Shown here piece by piece: positions 24,861 to 36,745 of a stretch of DNA of 64,000 bases. The notes under the pieces were generated by a model. It saw nothing but the letters and a program-made list of their open reading frames with translations. It searched no databases and had not been told where the DNA came from. The DNA is from Cephalopachus bancanus. Lineage: Eukaryota > Chordata > Mammalia > Primates > Tarsiidae. Both the position numbers and the translations under genes were made by a program. Positions within the stretch are counted from its first letter, which is position 1. Each line of letters opens with the position of its first letter. The DNA lies in contig JAPVLO010000205.1 in NCBI GenBank assembly GCA_027257055.1, positions 4,774,001 through 4,838,000 on the forward strand. The letters run 5' to 3'.

Positions 24861-27457
24861 ATGATGAAGCTCAGATTAATATGGCTATAATTGTACAGTA
24901 AATGTTTAATAATTTTCTATCAAATGAATAGTTGGGTGAATAAATGAGAGCTATTTCTTTTTTTTTTTTTTGAAAATTATTTATCCCTTTATCTTTTGCT
25001 ATTTTCTCCAGTTGCATAGGAAATTTAAATTCCTCCTTTCATGGTGTTAAAATAGTAGTTATCATTTTTCCATTCCTGATGTTAATTTCTATCATGCTTA
25101 TTTGACATGACATTATATCTCACCAAAATTTTAACTCTATGAAATAAAAAGACATAACTTTATTTTTCTTTGTCCGAGCCTGCCCTGACTCATAAGAGCT
25201 ACTCATTAAAATTTATATATTTTAATGGCAGTGTATTGTTGAATCAGTTAAAATTAGGTTTGAGTACATAGAACTCCTACATCTCCACACATACATTATC
25301 AACAGTGCCTTAAGCAGCATATAAGACTAGAACTGTGGGCTGATCTGAGGTGGTACAATGGCTCCACAGTGTCAGAGAACAAAAAATATTTTTTCTTTCT
25401 CTTTTCATCATGTGACTTTAATCCTCATCCCTATTTCAAGCGAAAAGCTGGGATATAGATTTTAATTTGAGTAGTCATACACAAAAACACACAGGGAAAC
25501 AGATTTGAGAATAGAAAGCTAGTAGTATTTGCCATCCCTTAAATAACAATAAAAATATTGTATTAATGTGCCACATTTCCTTGGTGCTTTTAGTTCGATG
25601 GAAAGCTTGTTACTACTCTCTTACATTTAGAAGAAATCATATATTTGCCTTCTTTCTTCTCTTTCTGAACTAAATGCTGTAAAACTTTGAAAAGATCACT
25701 CTGGACGCATAGACATCTACTGAGAAAGCCATCATGATATTTGTTTATCTATACCCAATGAGAACTGCTAAATTAGGATACATGTTTAGAGCATTTCTGT
25801 TTCTGGAGAGGAGCTGGGTGTGTTTGTGCACATAGTGCATACTTGTGTGTTTTAAGGATAATCTGCAAGTTAAAAATCTAAGTAAACAAGATGATACAAA
25901 ATGAAATAAAAAGTAAAATTTAAATAAATTTTAAAGCATAATCACACAATAGTACATACTTATAAACAAGGGCAGGAAACTATGCTTGTAAAGTATTTCA
26001 TAAGTAAAGTACATGAATTTTCAAAATCCATTTCAATAATAGTGCACGTGGGAAAAAATTTTTTAAAAGATTAAAGGTTTATACTTTATGGAACAATGTC
26101 TTATTTTTTTCAGTCTCTTTGCCATAATGCAGTTGAGTATGCTACTTAGCTTTTGCTTGGAATACTCATTTGGAAAGCAAATATTATTTTGTGTTTGCTA
26201 TATCTGGTTTAGAAGATAAAAATTCAAATATGAATTATAGTCATCAAACTGGTTCATTCAATAAAAGTTCTGGCATATCTGTTATTCCCATTTTTAAGCT
26301 ATTTTTTAAAAATAAAATGCCTTTTTGAAACTCTAACCACATAGAATTAATTGTAAGCTTGTTGTATGTCCCAAATCCAGCCTATTGAAACTACTTCTTA
26401 CAGTTACTTAGTGACAGAATGAAAAATGAATGTCCTATTCACTGTAGTATAAAGATGACTGACTTAATGAGCTGTGTCTTACTTGTCAATTAAGCTTCTA
26501 CTTCTGTATGTCTCTTTACAGATAAAGCAATTCCTTGAAACTATAGTACATGGTAGAGTATATTGCCCCTGTCTTTGCTATTCTAATAAGGATAGCCCTG
26601 CACATCACATATTAAAAACTATTAAATATTAGTATTTTTATTGTTGAAATTAGAAGTATTTGTATATGTGTCCCAGGCATGTACTAATGAATTCAACCAC
26701 TTCATGTGACCATGATATTCCATATCCCCTTTATTACTTTATTACTGTGTGTAACATGGTTTACTTAATTCCAGTCATTCAAAAATGTATCAATAATATT
26801 ATATTTATGTTTCCTACAAATAAAACAAAATGCATATTCTATATATCCAAACATTAAATTTGTATAATGGCCTTTGGAATTTAAATTAAAAATACGTGAT
26901 CAGTTTATAGAAATTAAAAACAAACGTTGTTTATAGTATTTTTATTAAACTTAACATACACTATTTTGGCTTAATAACTGATTGATTATTTTCCAAGCAT
27001 AATATGAATAATTTTAACCAGAATGGAATTTCTTGTTTAGAAAGACATATATCATCATAGAGATCAATAGAGTACAAGAGGAGACATAATATTAATTTTA
27101 TTTTCTAATATTAAAAATAGAAAATATAAAATTATTGTTTTTACTCTTTGTACATCATGGATAGTCCACATTATTTTTGAGGTAACATCATGTCACATGA
27201 TGTTTCCAGCTTATACTAGTAGAAATATATTTCATATTACTAGGAAAATTCTCACATTAAAAACACACTTTAAAACTATCACTAGAAAGTGAAAGAGTCT
27301 TTCTTCCAAGCAAATCACATGAGTTGCTGATTTTTTAAAGGTAGCTGGGTCTGCAGAAGGATCCAGGCTCAAGAATAAACAAGATATATGATTCTTCCTT
27401 CTTTCTGCTTTTCACCAAATATTTACATACTGTCATATTTCTTCATTCCTGTTCTTC
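24861..27457. other. AT-rich stretch, nothing recognised
   Basis: About 2.6 kb, with a T-run at 24958-24972. No gene or repeat recognised. 27437-27457 abuts the poly(T) end of the next L1. Confidence 0.5.
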
Positions 27458-27479
27458 TTTTTTTTTTTTTTTTTTGAGT

Positions 27480-30400
27480 TCCTATGTGGATCCTTTATGG
27501 CTGCCTAATACTCCATTGTGTATATGTACCACATATTTTTATCCAGTTTGGTTTTGATGGGAAGCATGGTTGGTTCCATGTTTTTGCTATTGTGAATAGT
27601 GCTGCAATAAACATGCTTGTACAGGTATCTTTTTTGTAGAATGATTTGAGTTCCTCTGGGTATATTCCCAATAGGGAGATTGATGGGTCATATGGAAGGT
27701 TAATTTCTAGTTCTTTCAGAAATCGTGACAGTTTTCAAAGATGATGCACTAGTTTGTTTTCCCACCAGTACTGTAGAAGCGTTCCTCTCCAGCATCTGTT
27801 GTTATTAGTTCTATTAATGATGGCCATTCTTACTGGGGTTAAGTGGTATCTCAATGTGGTTTTGATTTGCATTTCTCTGCTGACTAGTGAGGCTGAGCAC
27901 TTTTTTATGTGTCTGTTGGCTGCCCATATTTCTTCTTTTGAGAAATGTGTACTTATGTCTTTTGCCCACTTTTTAATGGGGCTGTTTTTTTTTTTTTTTC
28001 TTTTTCCTTTTGGCACGTTTGACTTCCATGTAGGTCCTGGATGTTAGGCTTTTGTCAGATATACAGTTGGCAGATATTTTTTTTTTCCCACTCCGTGGTC
28101 TGTCTTCCCTCATTCTTGATTGTTTCTTTTGCTTTGCAGAAGATTTTCAGTTTGATGAGGCCCCATTCGCTTATTTTATCTCTTATGGTATGGACACTTG
28201 GGGTTTTGATCAGGAATTGGTTGCCAGTTCCATAAAGGTGTCTCCTGCATTTTCTAGGATTCTTATAGTTTGAGGTTTTATGTTTGGATCTTTGATCCAT
28301 TGAGAGTTGATTTTTGTGTGTGGTGATAGGTAGGGGTCCTGTTTCAATCTTCTGAATGTGATCAGTCAGTTTTCCCAGCACTGTTTACTGAATAGGTTCT
28401 CTTCTCCCCAGTCACTGGTGGTGGAAGCTTTGTCAAAGATGAGTTGGTTGAGATATTGAGGTTTTGCTTCTGGAATCTCTGTCCTGTTTCATTGGTCCAT
28501 ATGCCTGTTTTTGTATCAACACCAGGCTATTTTTTTATTGTAGCCTTATAGTAAAGTTGGAAGTCTGGAAGTGTGATAGCTCCTGTTTTTTTTTCTTCTG
28601 CTAAGGATTGTATTGGCTATTCTTGGTTGTTTATGTTTCCATATGAATTTGTGTCTTGTCATTTCAGGGTCTGAGAAGAATGATGTTGGTAATTTAATGG
28701 ATATTGCATTGAATCTGTAGATTGCCTTTGGTAGGATGGACATCTTAACAATGTTGGTTCTTCCTATCTATGAGCATAGAATATTTTTCCATTTGTTTGT
28801 GTCTTCTTGGATTTCTTTGAGCAGTGGTTTATAGTTTTCATTGTAAAGGTCTTTCACTTCTCTGGTTAGGAAGATGTCAAGGTATTTCATTTTTTTATGA
28901 CTATTATGAATGAGATTGTGCTTTTTATTTGGTTCTCTACCTGCATGTTTTTGGTGTGTAAGAATATGACTGTCTTTTGCACATTTATTTTGTACCCCTG
29001 GACTCTGCCAAAGTCCTTTAATACTGCAAGCAGCTTTTTTGAGAGATTCTATTGGGTATTCAAGGTATGGGATCATATTATCAGCAAAGAGGGATAACTT
29101 TACTTCCTCTTTTCCTATTTGGATACCCCTGAATTCCTTCTCTTGTCTAATTGCTCTAGCTAGGACTTCCAACACAATGTTGAACAAGAGGGGTGAGAGT
29201 GGGCAGCCTTGTCATGTTCTGGTTTTCAAGGGAAATGTTTCCAGTTTCTGTCCTTTTAGAAATATGCTGTCTGTGAGTTTATCATAGATGGAACTTACTA
29301 TTTGGAGTTATGTTCTTTCTGTACCTAGGTGTTTGAGGGTATTTATCAAGAAGGGATGCTGAATTTTTTCTGCATCTAATGATATAATCATGTGGCTCTT
29401 GTTTTTTACATCTGTTGATGTATTTAATTACATTTATTATCTTGCAGATGTTGAACCAGCCCTGCAGCCTGGGGATGAAGCCTACTTGGCCATGGTAGAT
29501 AATTTTTGAAATGTGTTGTTGGATCTCATTTGCTAGATTCTTGCTGAGAATGTTTGCATCTATGTTCATTAGGGATATTGGCCTGTGGTTCCCATTTTAT
29601 GTTGGATCTTTTACCCGGTTGGGTATTTTTGTGATGTTAGCTTTGTAAACTGATTTGGGAAGAATTTAATCTTTCTCAATTGTCAGGAATACTTCCAATG
29701 AGTTTAATATCAGCTCCTCCTTGTACGTGTTTTAGAATTCTGCAGGAAAGTCATCTGGTCAAGGACTTTTTTTGTAGGTAGTTTTCTTATGATGGAGTTA
29801 ACTTCTGGGGCTGTTATTGGTCTATTTAGTGTCTCAATGTCTTCATGTTTAAACCTTGGGAGGTTGTGTGATGTTAGAAAATCCTCCATTTTATTTAGGT
29901 TATCAAGTTTGTTTCCATATGTGTGCAAAATAATCTCTGATAATCTTTTGCATTTCTTCAGAGTCAGTTGTATTTTGATCTTTTGCATTTCTGATTAGAT
30001 TTATTTGGAAATTTTCTCTTTTTCTTGGTCATTCTGGCTAAGGGGACCATAAATCTTGTTAATTCTTTCAAAGAACCAGCTTTTTGTTTTGTTGATTTTT
30101 TTTCTATGATATTTTGGTTTTCTATGTCCTGTATTTGGCCCTTACTAAGGTGATCTGGATTCTTCTGCTAAAGTTAGGGTTTTGTTAGTCTAGTCTTGTC
30201 AGCTCCCTTAGGTGATTTGTTAGGCTATTAACTTGTGATCTTTCCATTTTCTTGGTGTTTGTTCATAGAGATATAAATCCCCCACTTAGAACTGATTTCA
30301 TGGAATCCCAGAGGTTTTGGTAAGATGTTTCTTCATTTCATTTGCTTCCAGGAATCTTTTAACTTCTGTTTTGATTTCTGTGTTGATACGATAATTGTTC

Positions 30401-31300
30401 AGCATCATGCTGTTTAGTGTCCATGTCATTGTGGGTTTTGGGGAATTATTTTGGTGTTTATTTTTATTTTTATTCCACTCTCGTCTGAGATATTGCATGG
30501 CAGTATTTCAGCCTTATGGAATTTGTTGATGTGTGATTTATGGCCAAGGATGTGAATGATCTTGGAGTATGTTCCACATGGTGGTGACTGTAATGTATAT
30601 TCTGTGGCTGTTGGGCAGAATATTCTGTAGATATCTACTCAGTTCATTTGGTTGAGTGTGAAGTTGAGGTTCTGAGTATTTTTGTTGATTTTTTTGCCTT
30701 GATGATCTATCTAGTGTTGTTAGTGGGGTATTTAATTCCCCAGTTATAATAGAGTTATAGTCAACATCATTTTTTCGTTTGCTTAGAAGTTGCTTTATAA
30801 ATGTGGGTGCTCCTATGTGAGGTGTCTATATGTTTAGGATGGATATTTCTTGTTGATGGATTGAACCTTTTATTATTATGTAGTATCCTTTCATATCTTT
30901 TCAAATTTTTGACAGCTTAAAGGTTGTTTTGTCTGATATTAAGATTGTGACTCCTACCTTCTTTTATGATCCATTTGCCTGAAAACTCATTTTTCATCCT
31001 CTAGCTTTGAGTCTGTGTGTATCCCTCTTTGTGAGATGCGTTTCCTGGATGAAGTAAATAATTGGGTCTTTTTTTTTTTTATCCAGTTTGCCATTCTGTG
31101 TCATTTCAGTGGTGCATTTAGTTCATTCACATTCAGGCTGATTATTGAAATATGATCGTTTATCCCTGTCATGAGGTTCTTATAGAATTTTTTCTTAGTT
31201 TGTTGTTTTTTGTGTTTTTTTTTAGCTTTGTGGTTGATGTATGTGTGTGTTTTCCAGTTTGTTGTTGTGATGTATTCTGTGTTGATTCAGTGTTCTGATG
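27480..31300 (-). pseudogene. L1 ORF2 pseudogene (endonuclease/reverse transcriptase), copy 1
   Basis: In intact L1 this gene encodes the endonuclease and reverse transcriptase that carry out target-primed insertion. Conserved pieces are seen in order on the minus strand: an endonuclease-region block near 30298-30498, the fingers/palm block at 28768-29187, and the C-terminal block at 27735-28016 containing '[15 protein letters not shown]' and '[20 protein letters not shown]'. The catalytic FADD motif reads FADN (29077-29088), so the second aspartate is changed to asparagine. Several stops and frameshifts separate the blocks. The frame runs into the poly(A) early, losing roughly the last 30 residues of ORF2. 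Confidence 0.9.
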
Positions 31301-31320
31301 TTCTCTTGGGAAGTGTGTCA

Positions 31321-32187
31321 TCATTCTTCTTTTTTTTTCCTTCTGTGTTTAATAATACCTTTAAGCATCTCTTGTAGAACTGGTCTGGAAGCTGAATAAT
31401 CTCTTAGGCATTGGATAACTGGGAAGGATTTTAATTCTCCATCATTGATGAAGCTGAGCTTGGCTGGGTAGGAAATTCTTGGTTGAAATTGTTTATCTTT
31501 AAGGACTTTGAATATTGGACTCCAGTTCCTTCTTGCTTGTATTTTTTCTGCTGAGAAGTCTGCTCCTATGCTGATTGGTTTTCCCTGGTAGGGAGTCTGA
31601 CATTCCTCTGTTGCTGTCTTTAAGATTTTTCCTTTGTGCTTACTTTGTGTAGGCAAATTACTATTGTTTAGGGTCTTCTCATTTGATGTCTTGTGGGGGA
31701 TTCTCTGTGTCTCTTGTGTTGGGCTGGTCACATCTCTGGTGAGATGGGGATAGTTTTCTTGGATAACTGCCAGGAATACTTGCTCTAAGTTGTTCTCTAT
31801 TTCCCTTTCTCTTCTGAAATACCAATCAGGCTTAGGTTCACCCACTTGATATAATCTCACCTCTCTTGCAGACTTTGTCTTTCTTTCTGAGTTTTCTCTC
31901 TATGTTTTTTACAGATCTGGTTATTCCATGCTCTGGTCTTCAAAGTTCTAAGATTCTTTCTTCTGCTTGGATAGCTCTGTTTTCCATGCTTGTCATCTTG
32001 TTATTTATTTCCTGGATGAAATTTTTTGTGGCCAAAATCTCTGTTACAAGTTCTTTCAGCATTGCATCTTGTCTTTCTTGAATCTTATTCATGCTTTCCA
32101 TCAATTCCCTAATCCCCATAGCATTCTGAGGTCAGTCATTGGTGACTTCCATTGTTTGGGCTCGGAGGTCTGATTTTTTTTAGGCAT
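31321..32187 (-). pseudogene. L1 ORF1 pseudogene (RNA-binding protein), copy 1
   Basis: ORF1 encodes the trimeric coiled-coil RNA-binding chaperone of the L1 particle. A 179-codon open stretch (31321-31860) keeps the C-terminal domain, including 'ARRNWSPIFKVLKDKQFQPR' followed by ISYPAKLSFI, both hallmarks of the L1 family. The N-terminal coiled-coil part (31870-32187) is in another frame, and the probable ATG (complement of 'cat' at 32185-32187) is followed by a T-run expansion that shifts the frame. Confidence 0.88.
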
Positions 32188-33100
32188 TTTTCTTTGTTAC
32201 ACCTGACATTACCTGTAGTCTTCCACTGGTTTTTCCTCATTTGTGATAGATCTTTCTCTTTTCTCTTTAGTTCCGTTATTCACTGGCACTAGGAGAAGAT
32301 TTTCTTTCTCATGTTTGCTCAGCCCTCTGTTCTTCCCTGATTAGGGCTCTGGATTTGTTCTATTTTTAAATCAGACTGTGAGTGGGAAGCTTTGCTGTCT
32401 CTTGTTGTTTTGAGAGTTGAATAAGTTGGAGAATGGGGAACACTCCTTGGGGTCTTCCTTTTCATTTTCTGATCACACCCTTTGTCCCACAGCTGAATCA
32501 GAGTAGAGGTGTGGTACATGAGACTAAGTACTCAAGTCCCTCCGGAGATTGTGCTTTCAGGATTTTCCCTCTGGGTCATGATCAACCCCTGAGTAACTGA
32601 CCCTCAGTCTGAGAGATTGGGTCTGTTGCTCTGTGGTGAGCAAGCCAAAACACATTCCTGCCCTGTTTTCAAGATGGTGTCAGGGTTCCTCTTCCATCTT
32701 CTCCAGTGGGGCTCTGGCTATGGCCTCCTTCCACAGCCCTTGCTGCCACCTTCTGACCAGGTGCTGCAGTGGTGAGTTAGAGCCTGGAGCCAACAGTCTC
32801 TCCTGCTGCAGTGGTGAAGCAGATCCTGGAGCGGGTAGTCTCTCCCTGCCAATTCTTCCCAAGAAGGCCTTTGTCAGTTTTTAAAAAATGGTTCTCAGCT
32901 TCTGCCACCCAGAAAGTGCTAGGGACCAAGCAGTGCGACTGCAGCACCAGCTGCTTCAACAAGAGATCCCTGGCTGCTTGTTCGAGCCCCCCCTTAGTCA
33001 GTCTCTCCCAGTAGCTTCTTTCCAGGAACTCCCCTATCTTGTATTGGGCCACTGTGTGTTACAACCTCCAACTCCTTTATCAGGCCCCTCACTCCCTACC
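32188..33100 (-). promoter_or_regulatory. L1 5'UTR (internal promoter region), copy 1
   Basis: GC-richer than the surroundings and closely similar to 63470-64000 of copy 3 (for example 'tctgttgctctgtggtgagc', 'ccacagcccttgctgcc', 'cagcaccagctgcttcaa'). L1 5'UTRs carry a Pol II promoter. Overlapping frames here on both strands (60-91 codons) are by-products of the GC-rich composition, not genes. Confidence 0.75.
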
Positions 33101-33544
33101 ATTATTTTTGTTCTTTTCATTCTTAATAAGCAATATGTCTAAAGTTAAGTGCTAGACTGAGAGCTGGAGTGCAAATATCCATCTAATGGCAAGTGCAACT
33201 TTGAAATAATTATAGATCAGAAATACAAGTATAGATGTGTGTGTTTCTCCAGCACTTTAAATACTATTTATATTAGAAGTATTACTTCTAAAATTATTAC
33301 TGATAAAGACAATTAGTATCAATCAAAGCATGAATTTACTTAAATAATACTGTGCCATTAGATTGCAATGAAGGTTGTTTCACTGGAGATTAAAAGACCT
33401 GATGAAGGAAAAGTCTCCCACCTATGAATCTCTTACCCAATACATTAGAGGAGTTATCCAAAATGTCAGTTTTTCTTCTTCAACATCTTGTAGAGAGTTA
33501 GTTTCATTTATGGAGGTTGAAGAGGTTGTTTACTTCTCATTACT
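33101..33544. other. Unique-looking sequence between L1 and Tigger
   Basis: No gene or repeat recognised. A 98-codon frame from 33375 runs into the Tigger terminus and its T-run, so it is not a gene. Confidence 0.5.
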
Positions 33545-33592
33545 ACAAGCTATCTCATTTTATTGCATTTTGCTTTATTGCACAGATATTGC

Positions 33593-33621
<29 letters not shown>
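33593..33621. repeat. T29 homopolymer
   Basis: Twenty-nine consecutive T residues, placed where Tigger1 normally has only a short T-run. Frames through it produce poly-Phe only. Confidence 0.97.
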
Positions 33622-33623
<2 letters not shown>

Positions 33624-33962
33624 AAATTGAAGGTTTGTGGTACCTTGCACCCAGCAAATCTATTGGCATAATTTCTCCAACAACATATGCTTACTTCAAG
33701 TCTCTGTGTCATATTTTAGTATTCCTCACAATATTCCAAAATTATTATATTTGTTATGGTGAGCTATGAACAGTGTGACATTTGATGTTACTAATATGAA
33801 TATATTTGCTTTGGGGTGCCAAAAACCATATGACAGTAAACCTAATCAATATATGTTCTGAGTGCTCTAGTGACCCACTGTTCCATATATCTCCCTCTCC
33901 TTAGGCATCCTTATTCCCTGAGATACAGAAATATTGAAATTAGGCCAATTAATAATCCAACA

Positions 33963-35850
33963 ATGGCTTTTAAGAGTTCAGGTGAATGGAAGAGCCATAC
34001 ATTTCTAATTTTTAATCAAAGGTTAGAAATGATTAAGCTTAGTGAGGATGGCATGTTGAAGGCCAAGATGTCCTGAAACCTAGACTTCTTGTGCCAAACA
34101 GTTATCTAAGATGTGAATGCAAATAAGTTCTTAATGAAAATTAAAAGTTCTAATCCAGTGAATACACAAAAGATAGGAAAGCAAAGCTACTGTATTGCTG
34201 ATATGGAGAAAGTCTGCCTGCTCTGGCTAGATCAAGCCAACCACAACATTCCTTTAGGCCAAAGCCTAATTAAATCCCTAACTCTCTTCAATTTTATGAA
34301 GGCTGAGAGAGGTGAGACAGCTGCAGAAGAAAAGTTGCAAGCTAGCAGTGGTTGGTTCATAAAATTGAATAAAATAGGCCATCTCCATGGCTTAAAAGTG
34401 AAGATGAAGCTACAAAGGGTGACATACAAGCTGCAACTATTTATCCAGAAGATGTAGCTAAGATCATTAATAAGGTGACTACACTAAAAAATGTATTTTC
34501 AATATAGATGAAACAGTCATCTATTGGAAGAAGATGCCATCTAAAACTTTCACATCTGGAAAGAAGTCAAGATGTAAATTCAAAGATTCAAAGAACAGGC
34601 TAATTCACTTGGTAGGAACTAATGTAGCTGATGGATTTACATTAAAACCAATGCTTATTTACTATACCGAAAATCCTAAGACCCATATGAATTATATTGA
34701 ATCTACCTTCCCTGTGCTCTATAAATGGAACAACAAAGCCTGAATGACAGTACATCTGTTTACAGCATGGTTTGGATTATTTTAAGCTCATGGTTGAGAT
34801 CTAATTCTCAGAAACAAGATGGTTTTCAAAATATTATAGCTCCTTGGCAATGTATTTGGTCACTCAAGAGCTCTGATGGAGATGTCTAAAAAGATATATG
34901 TTGCTTTCATGCTTGCTAACACAATTTTCTTTCTTAAGCCTATGGATCATGGAGTCATTTTAACACTCAGGTTTTATTCTTTAAGAAATATAGTTTGTAA
35001 GGCTATAGCTTCCTTAGATAGTAATTCCTCTGATGGACCTGGGCAAACTAACTTGAAAATCCTCTGAAAAGAATTCACCATTCTAGATATTATTAAAACC
35101 ATGCATGATTCATGAGAGGAGGTCAAAATATCAACATGACAAGGCAGATGAACTCTTGAGATCAGGAGTTCAAAACTAGCCTGGGCAACATAGCGAGACT
35201 CTGTCTCTACAAATTTGTTTTATTTTAAAATTAGACATGGTAGCCCATTCTCGTAGTCCCAGCTAATAGGGAGAACTCTTGAGCTCAGGAGTTCTAGGTT
35301 AAAATGAGCTATAATCACATCTCCTCATTCTGATCTGGTTGACAGAGGTAGACCCTGTCTCTAAGGGAACTAGAATTAAATGTGGAGCCAGAAGATGTGA
35401 CTAAATTGCCACAATCTCATGCCAAAATTTGAATGAATGAGGGGTTTCTTCTTATAAATGAGCAAATGAAGTGATGTCTTGAGATGCAATCTATCACTGT
35501 AAAGATGCTGGAAACATTGTTGAAATGACAACAAAGTAGAATATTACATAAATTGAGTTGATAAATCTTTGACAAGGTTTGAGAGGATTGACTTTAATTT
35601 TGAAATTCTACTATGAGTAAAAAGCTATCAAACACCATCACATGCTAAAGAGGAATCTTTCATAAAAGGAAGAGTCAGTCAATGTGATAAACTTCATTGT
35701 TTATTTTATGAAATTGCCAAAGCCACTTCAGACTTTAGCAACCACCACCGTAATCTTTCAGCAGGAATCAACAGGGATGCAAGAACCTCTGCCAGTGAAA
35801 AGATCGACTCATTGAAGACTCAGTTGGTCATTCACATTTTATAGCAACAA
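33963..35850 (+). pseudogene. Tigger1 transposase pseudogene (CENP-B-like HTH plus DDE)
   Basis: In an active element this protein cuts and joins the transposon ends. The reading starts at the ATG at 33963-33965, with a helix-turn-helix region ('NQRLEMIKLSEDGM'), then '[19 protein letters not shown]' in the 114-codon stretch 34113-34457, then the DDE domain. The first aspartate is kept in 'IDETVIYWKKMPS' (around 34508). The second is lost: GAC to GGC at 34846-34848, with a stop just before it. The third is kept in 'PMDHGV' (34945-34947). Stops and frameshifts are frequent and an Alu splits the 3' part. Nonfunctional. Confidence 0.9.
35141..35364 (+). repeat. 5'-truncated old Alu inside Tigger1
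   Basis: 'aggcagatgaactcttgaga', 'cctgggcaacatagcgagac', 'gtagtcccagctaatagg', ending 'gaccctgtctctaa'. Tigger sequence resumes directly at 'gggaactagaattaaatgtg'. No clear target duplication or A-tail remains. Confidence 0.85.
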
Positions 35851-36045
35851 AGTAATTTTCGTTGACATGTGCACATTGTTTTTTATACACGATGGTATTG
35901 CATACTTAATGAACTACAGTATGCTATAAACATGACTTTTACATCCACTGAGAACCTAAAATAATTATGTGACTCTCTTTATTGCAATATTCAACCAATT
36001 GCCTTTTTTAGGAATTAAACTTATAATAACTTTGAGGTATGCCTT

Positions 36046-36357
36046 TATTCTGTTATCTTAGAGTTCACAAAAATATCCAAAATGAACTTCTCCTTCTTCC
36101 TTGTCGTCCTCTTGTAGAAGTGAAAATTATAACCTGAGATTCATTTCTTTTTATTGCATTTTCTGGTTCACTTCGTAAAAATTCAAACAATTCTAGAAGA
36201 TAACCATATTGAAATAGGTTTCAGTGGCACATTAATTGGGGAGTAGATATCTTTGCAAAGGGAATAAAGGGCTTCATGAGGAACAGTGAGAAAGAAAAAA
36301 GATCCAGAGATCCAGAACAGAAGTTTCTGCAAATAGTAACAACATGCTACCCTAGAA
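36046..36357. other. Unique-looking sequence
   Basis: Nothing recognised between Tigger1 and MER20. Confidence 0.5.
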
Positions 36358-36551
36358 TAGAATTTCTCAATCTCAACGCCATAGATAGAAAATTCTTCAT
36401 TGTGGCCTCTGTGCACTGTAGAATCTTTAGTAGAATCTCTGGCTTCTACCCACTAGATGACATTAGTACTCCTCTATTCATGATTATCAAAAATGCCTCT
36501 TATATTGGCAAACATAGGAGAGCAAAACTGCCTCCAGTTGAGAATCGCTGT
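36358..36551. mobile_element. MER20 (nonautonomous hAT) element
   Basis: Nearly full length. It runs from 'tagaatttctcaatctcaac' through 'ctgtgcactgtagaatcttt', 'ggcttctacccactagatga' and 'aaaatgcctcttatattggc' to 'cctccagttgagaatcgctg', the known order of MER20 with terminal 'ttctcaa...ttgagaa' inverted ends. No 8-bp duplication remains ('ccctagaa' versus 'tcaagatg'). The 104-codon frame across it (36276-36590) is not a gene. Confidence 0.87.
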
Positions 36552-36589
36552 CAAGATGAAGAGTGGATTAATAAGTACTTCACATCTTA

Positions 36590-36745
36590 AGTACTTCACA
36601 AATATCATTTTATGTAATTCTTATAACAAACCAAAGAGGTGACTTTTTTTTTTGCTGAACTGAGGTCTAGAGACATTAACATTTAATCTAAGATTATAGA
36701 CTAAACAATTGACAAAACTCAGAACTCAAAATTACAATTTACACT
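36590..36745 (-). repeat. MIR-like fragment
   Basis: 'tcattttatgtaattcttat', 'aacaaaccaaagaggtgact', 'gaactgaggtctagagacat', 'taatctaagattatagac' follow the inverted MIR order (…aactgaggcccagagaggtt…). Confidence 0.6.

Larger units (their letters stand above)
27458..33100 (-). mobile_element. L1 retrotransposon, near-complete, inactive (copy 1)
   Basis: A minus-strand L1 of about 5.6 kb. The 3' end is a T18 run at 27458-27475 (its poly(A) tail). ORF2 sequence follows to about 31300, ORF1 lies at 31321-32187 and a GC-richer 5'UTR runs to about 33100. Frame breaks and stops interrupt both ORFs. Compared with the copy at 57155 it lacks the 3'UTR and the last part of ORF2, and it lacks about 1.05 kb of 5'UTR. 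I could not define target duplications; the right border is estimated from where similarity to copy 3 fades. Confidence 0.93.
33545..36045 (+). mobile_element. Tigger1-type DNA transposon, long degenerate copy
   Basis: The left end ('ctatctcattttattgcatt', 'ttgctttattgcacagatat') and right end ('tttattgcaatattc', 'tttgaggtatgcct') are degraded Tigger1-like inverted termini. Between them come 'caaattgaaggtttgtgg', 'ctttggggtgcc', a decayed transposase gene and the typical 3' noncoding part. The span of 2.5 kb includes a 224-bp Alu (35141-35364) and a T29 run at 33593-33621, so the transposon itself is close to its usual full length of about 2.4 kb. Tigger elements are pogo/Tc1-mariner superfamily cut-and-paste transposons, extinct in primates. 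Confidence 0.92.

Noticed and set aside
24958..24972. T-run as a possible SINE or L1 tail
   Set aside because: No adjoining Alu, L1 or target duplication was recognised.
27754..29287. Several plus-strand frames of 60-97 codons
   Set aside because: They are opposite-strand by-products of the minus-strand L1 ORF2 remnant.
32633..33142. Overlapping frames on both strands with balanced composition
   Set aside because: They lie in the GC-richer L1 5'UTR, shared with the copy at 63470-64000; no protein similarity seen.
36276..36590. A 104-codon plus-strand frame that looks protein-like
   Set aside because: It spans a MER20 element whose order and ends explain the sequence.
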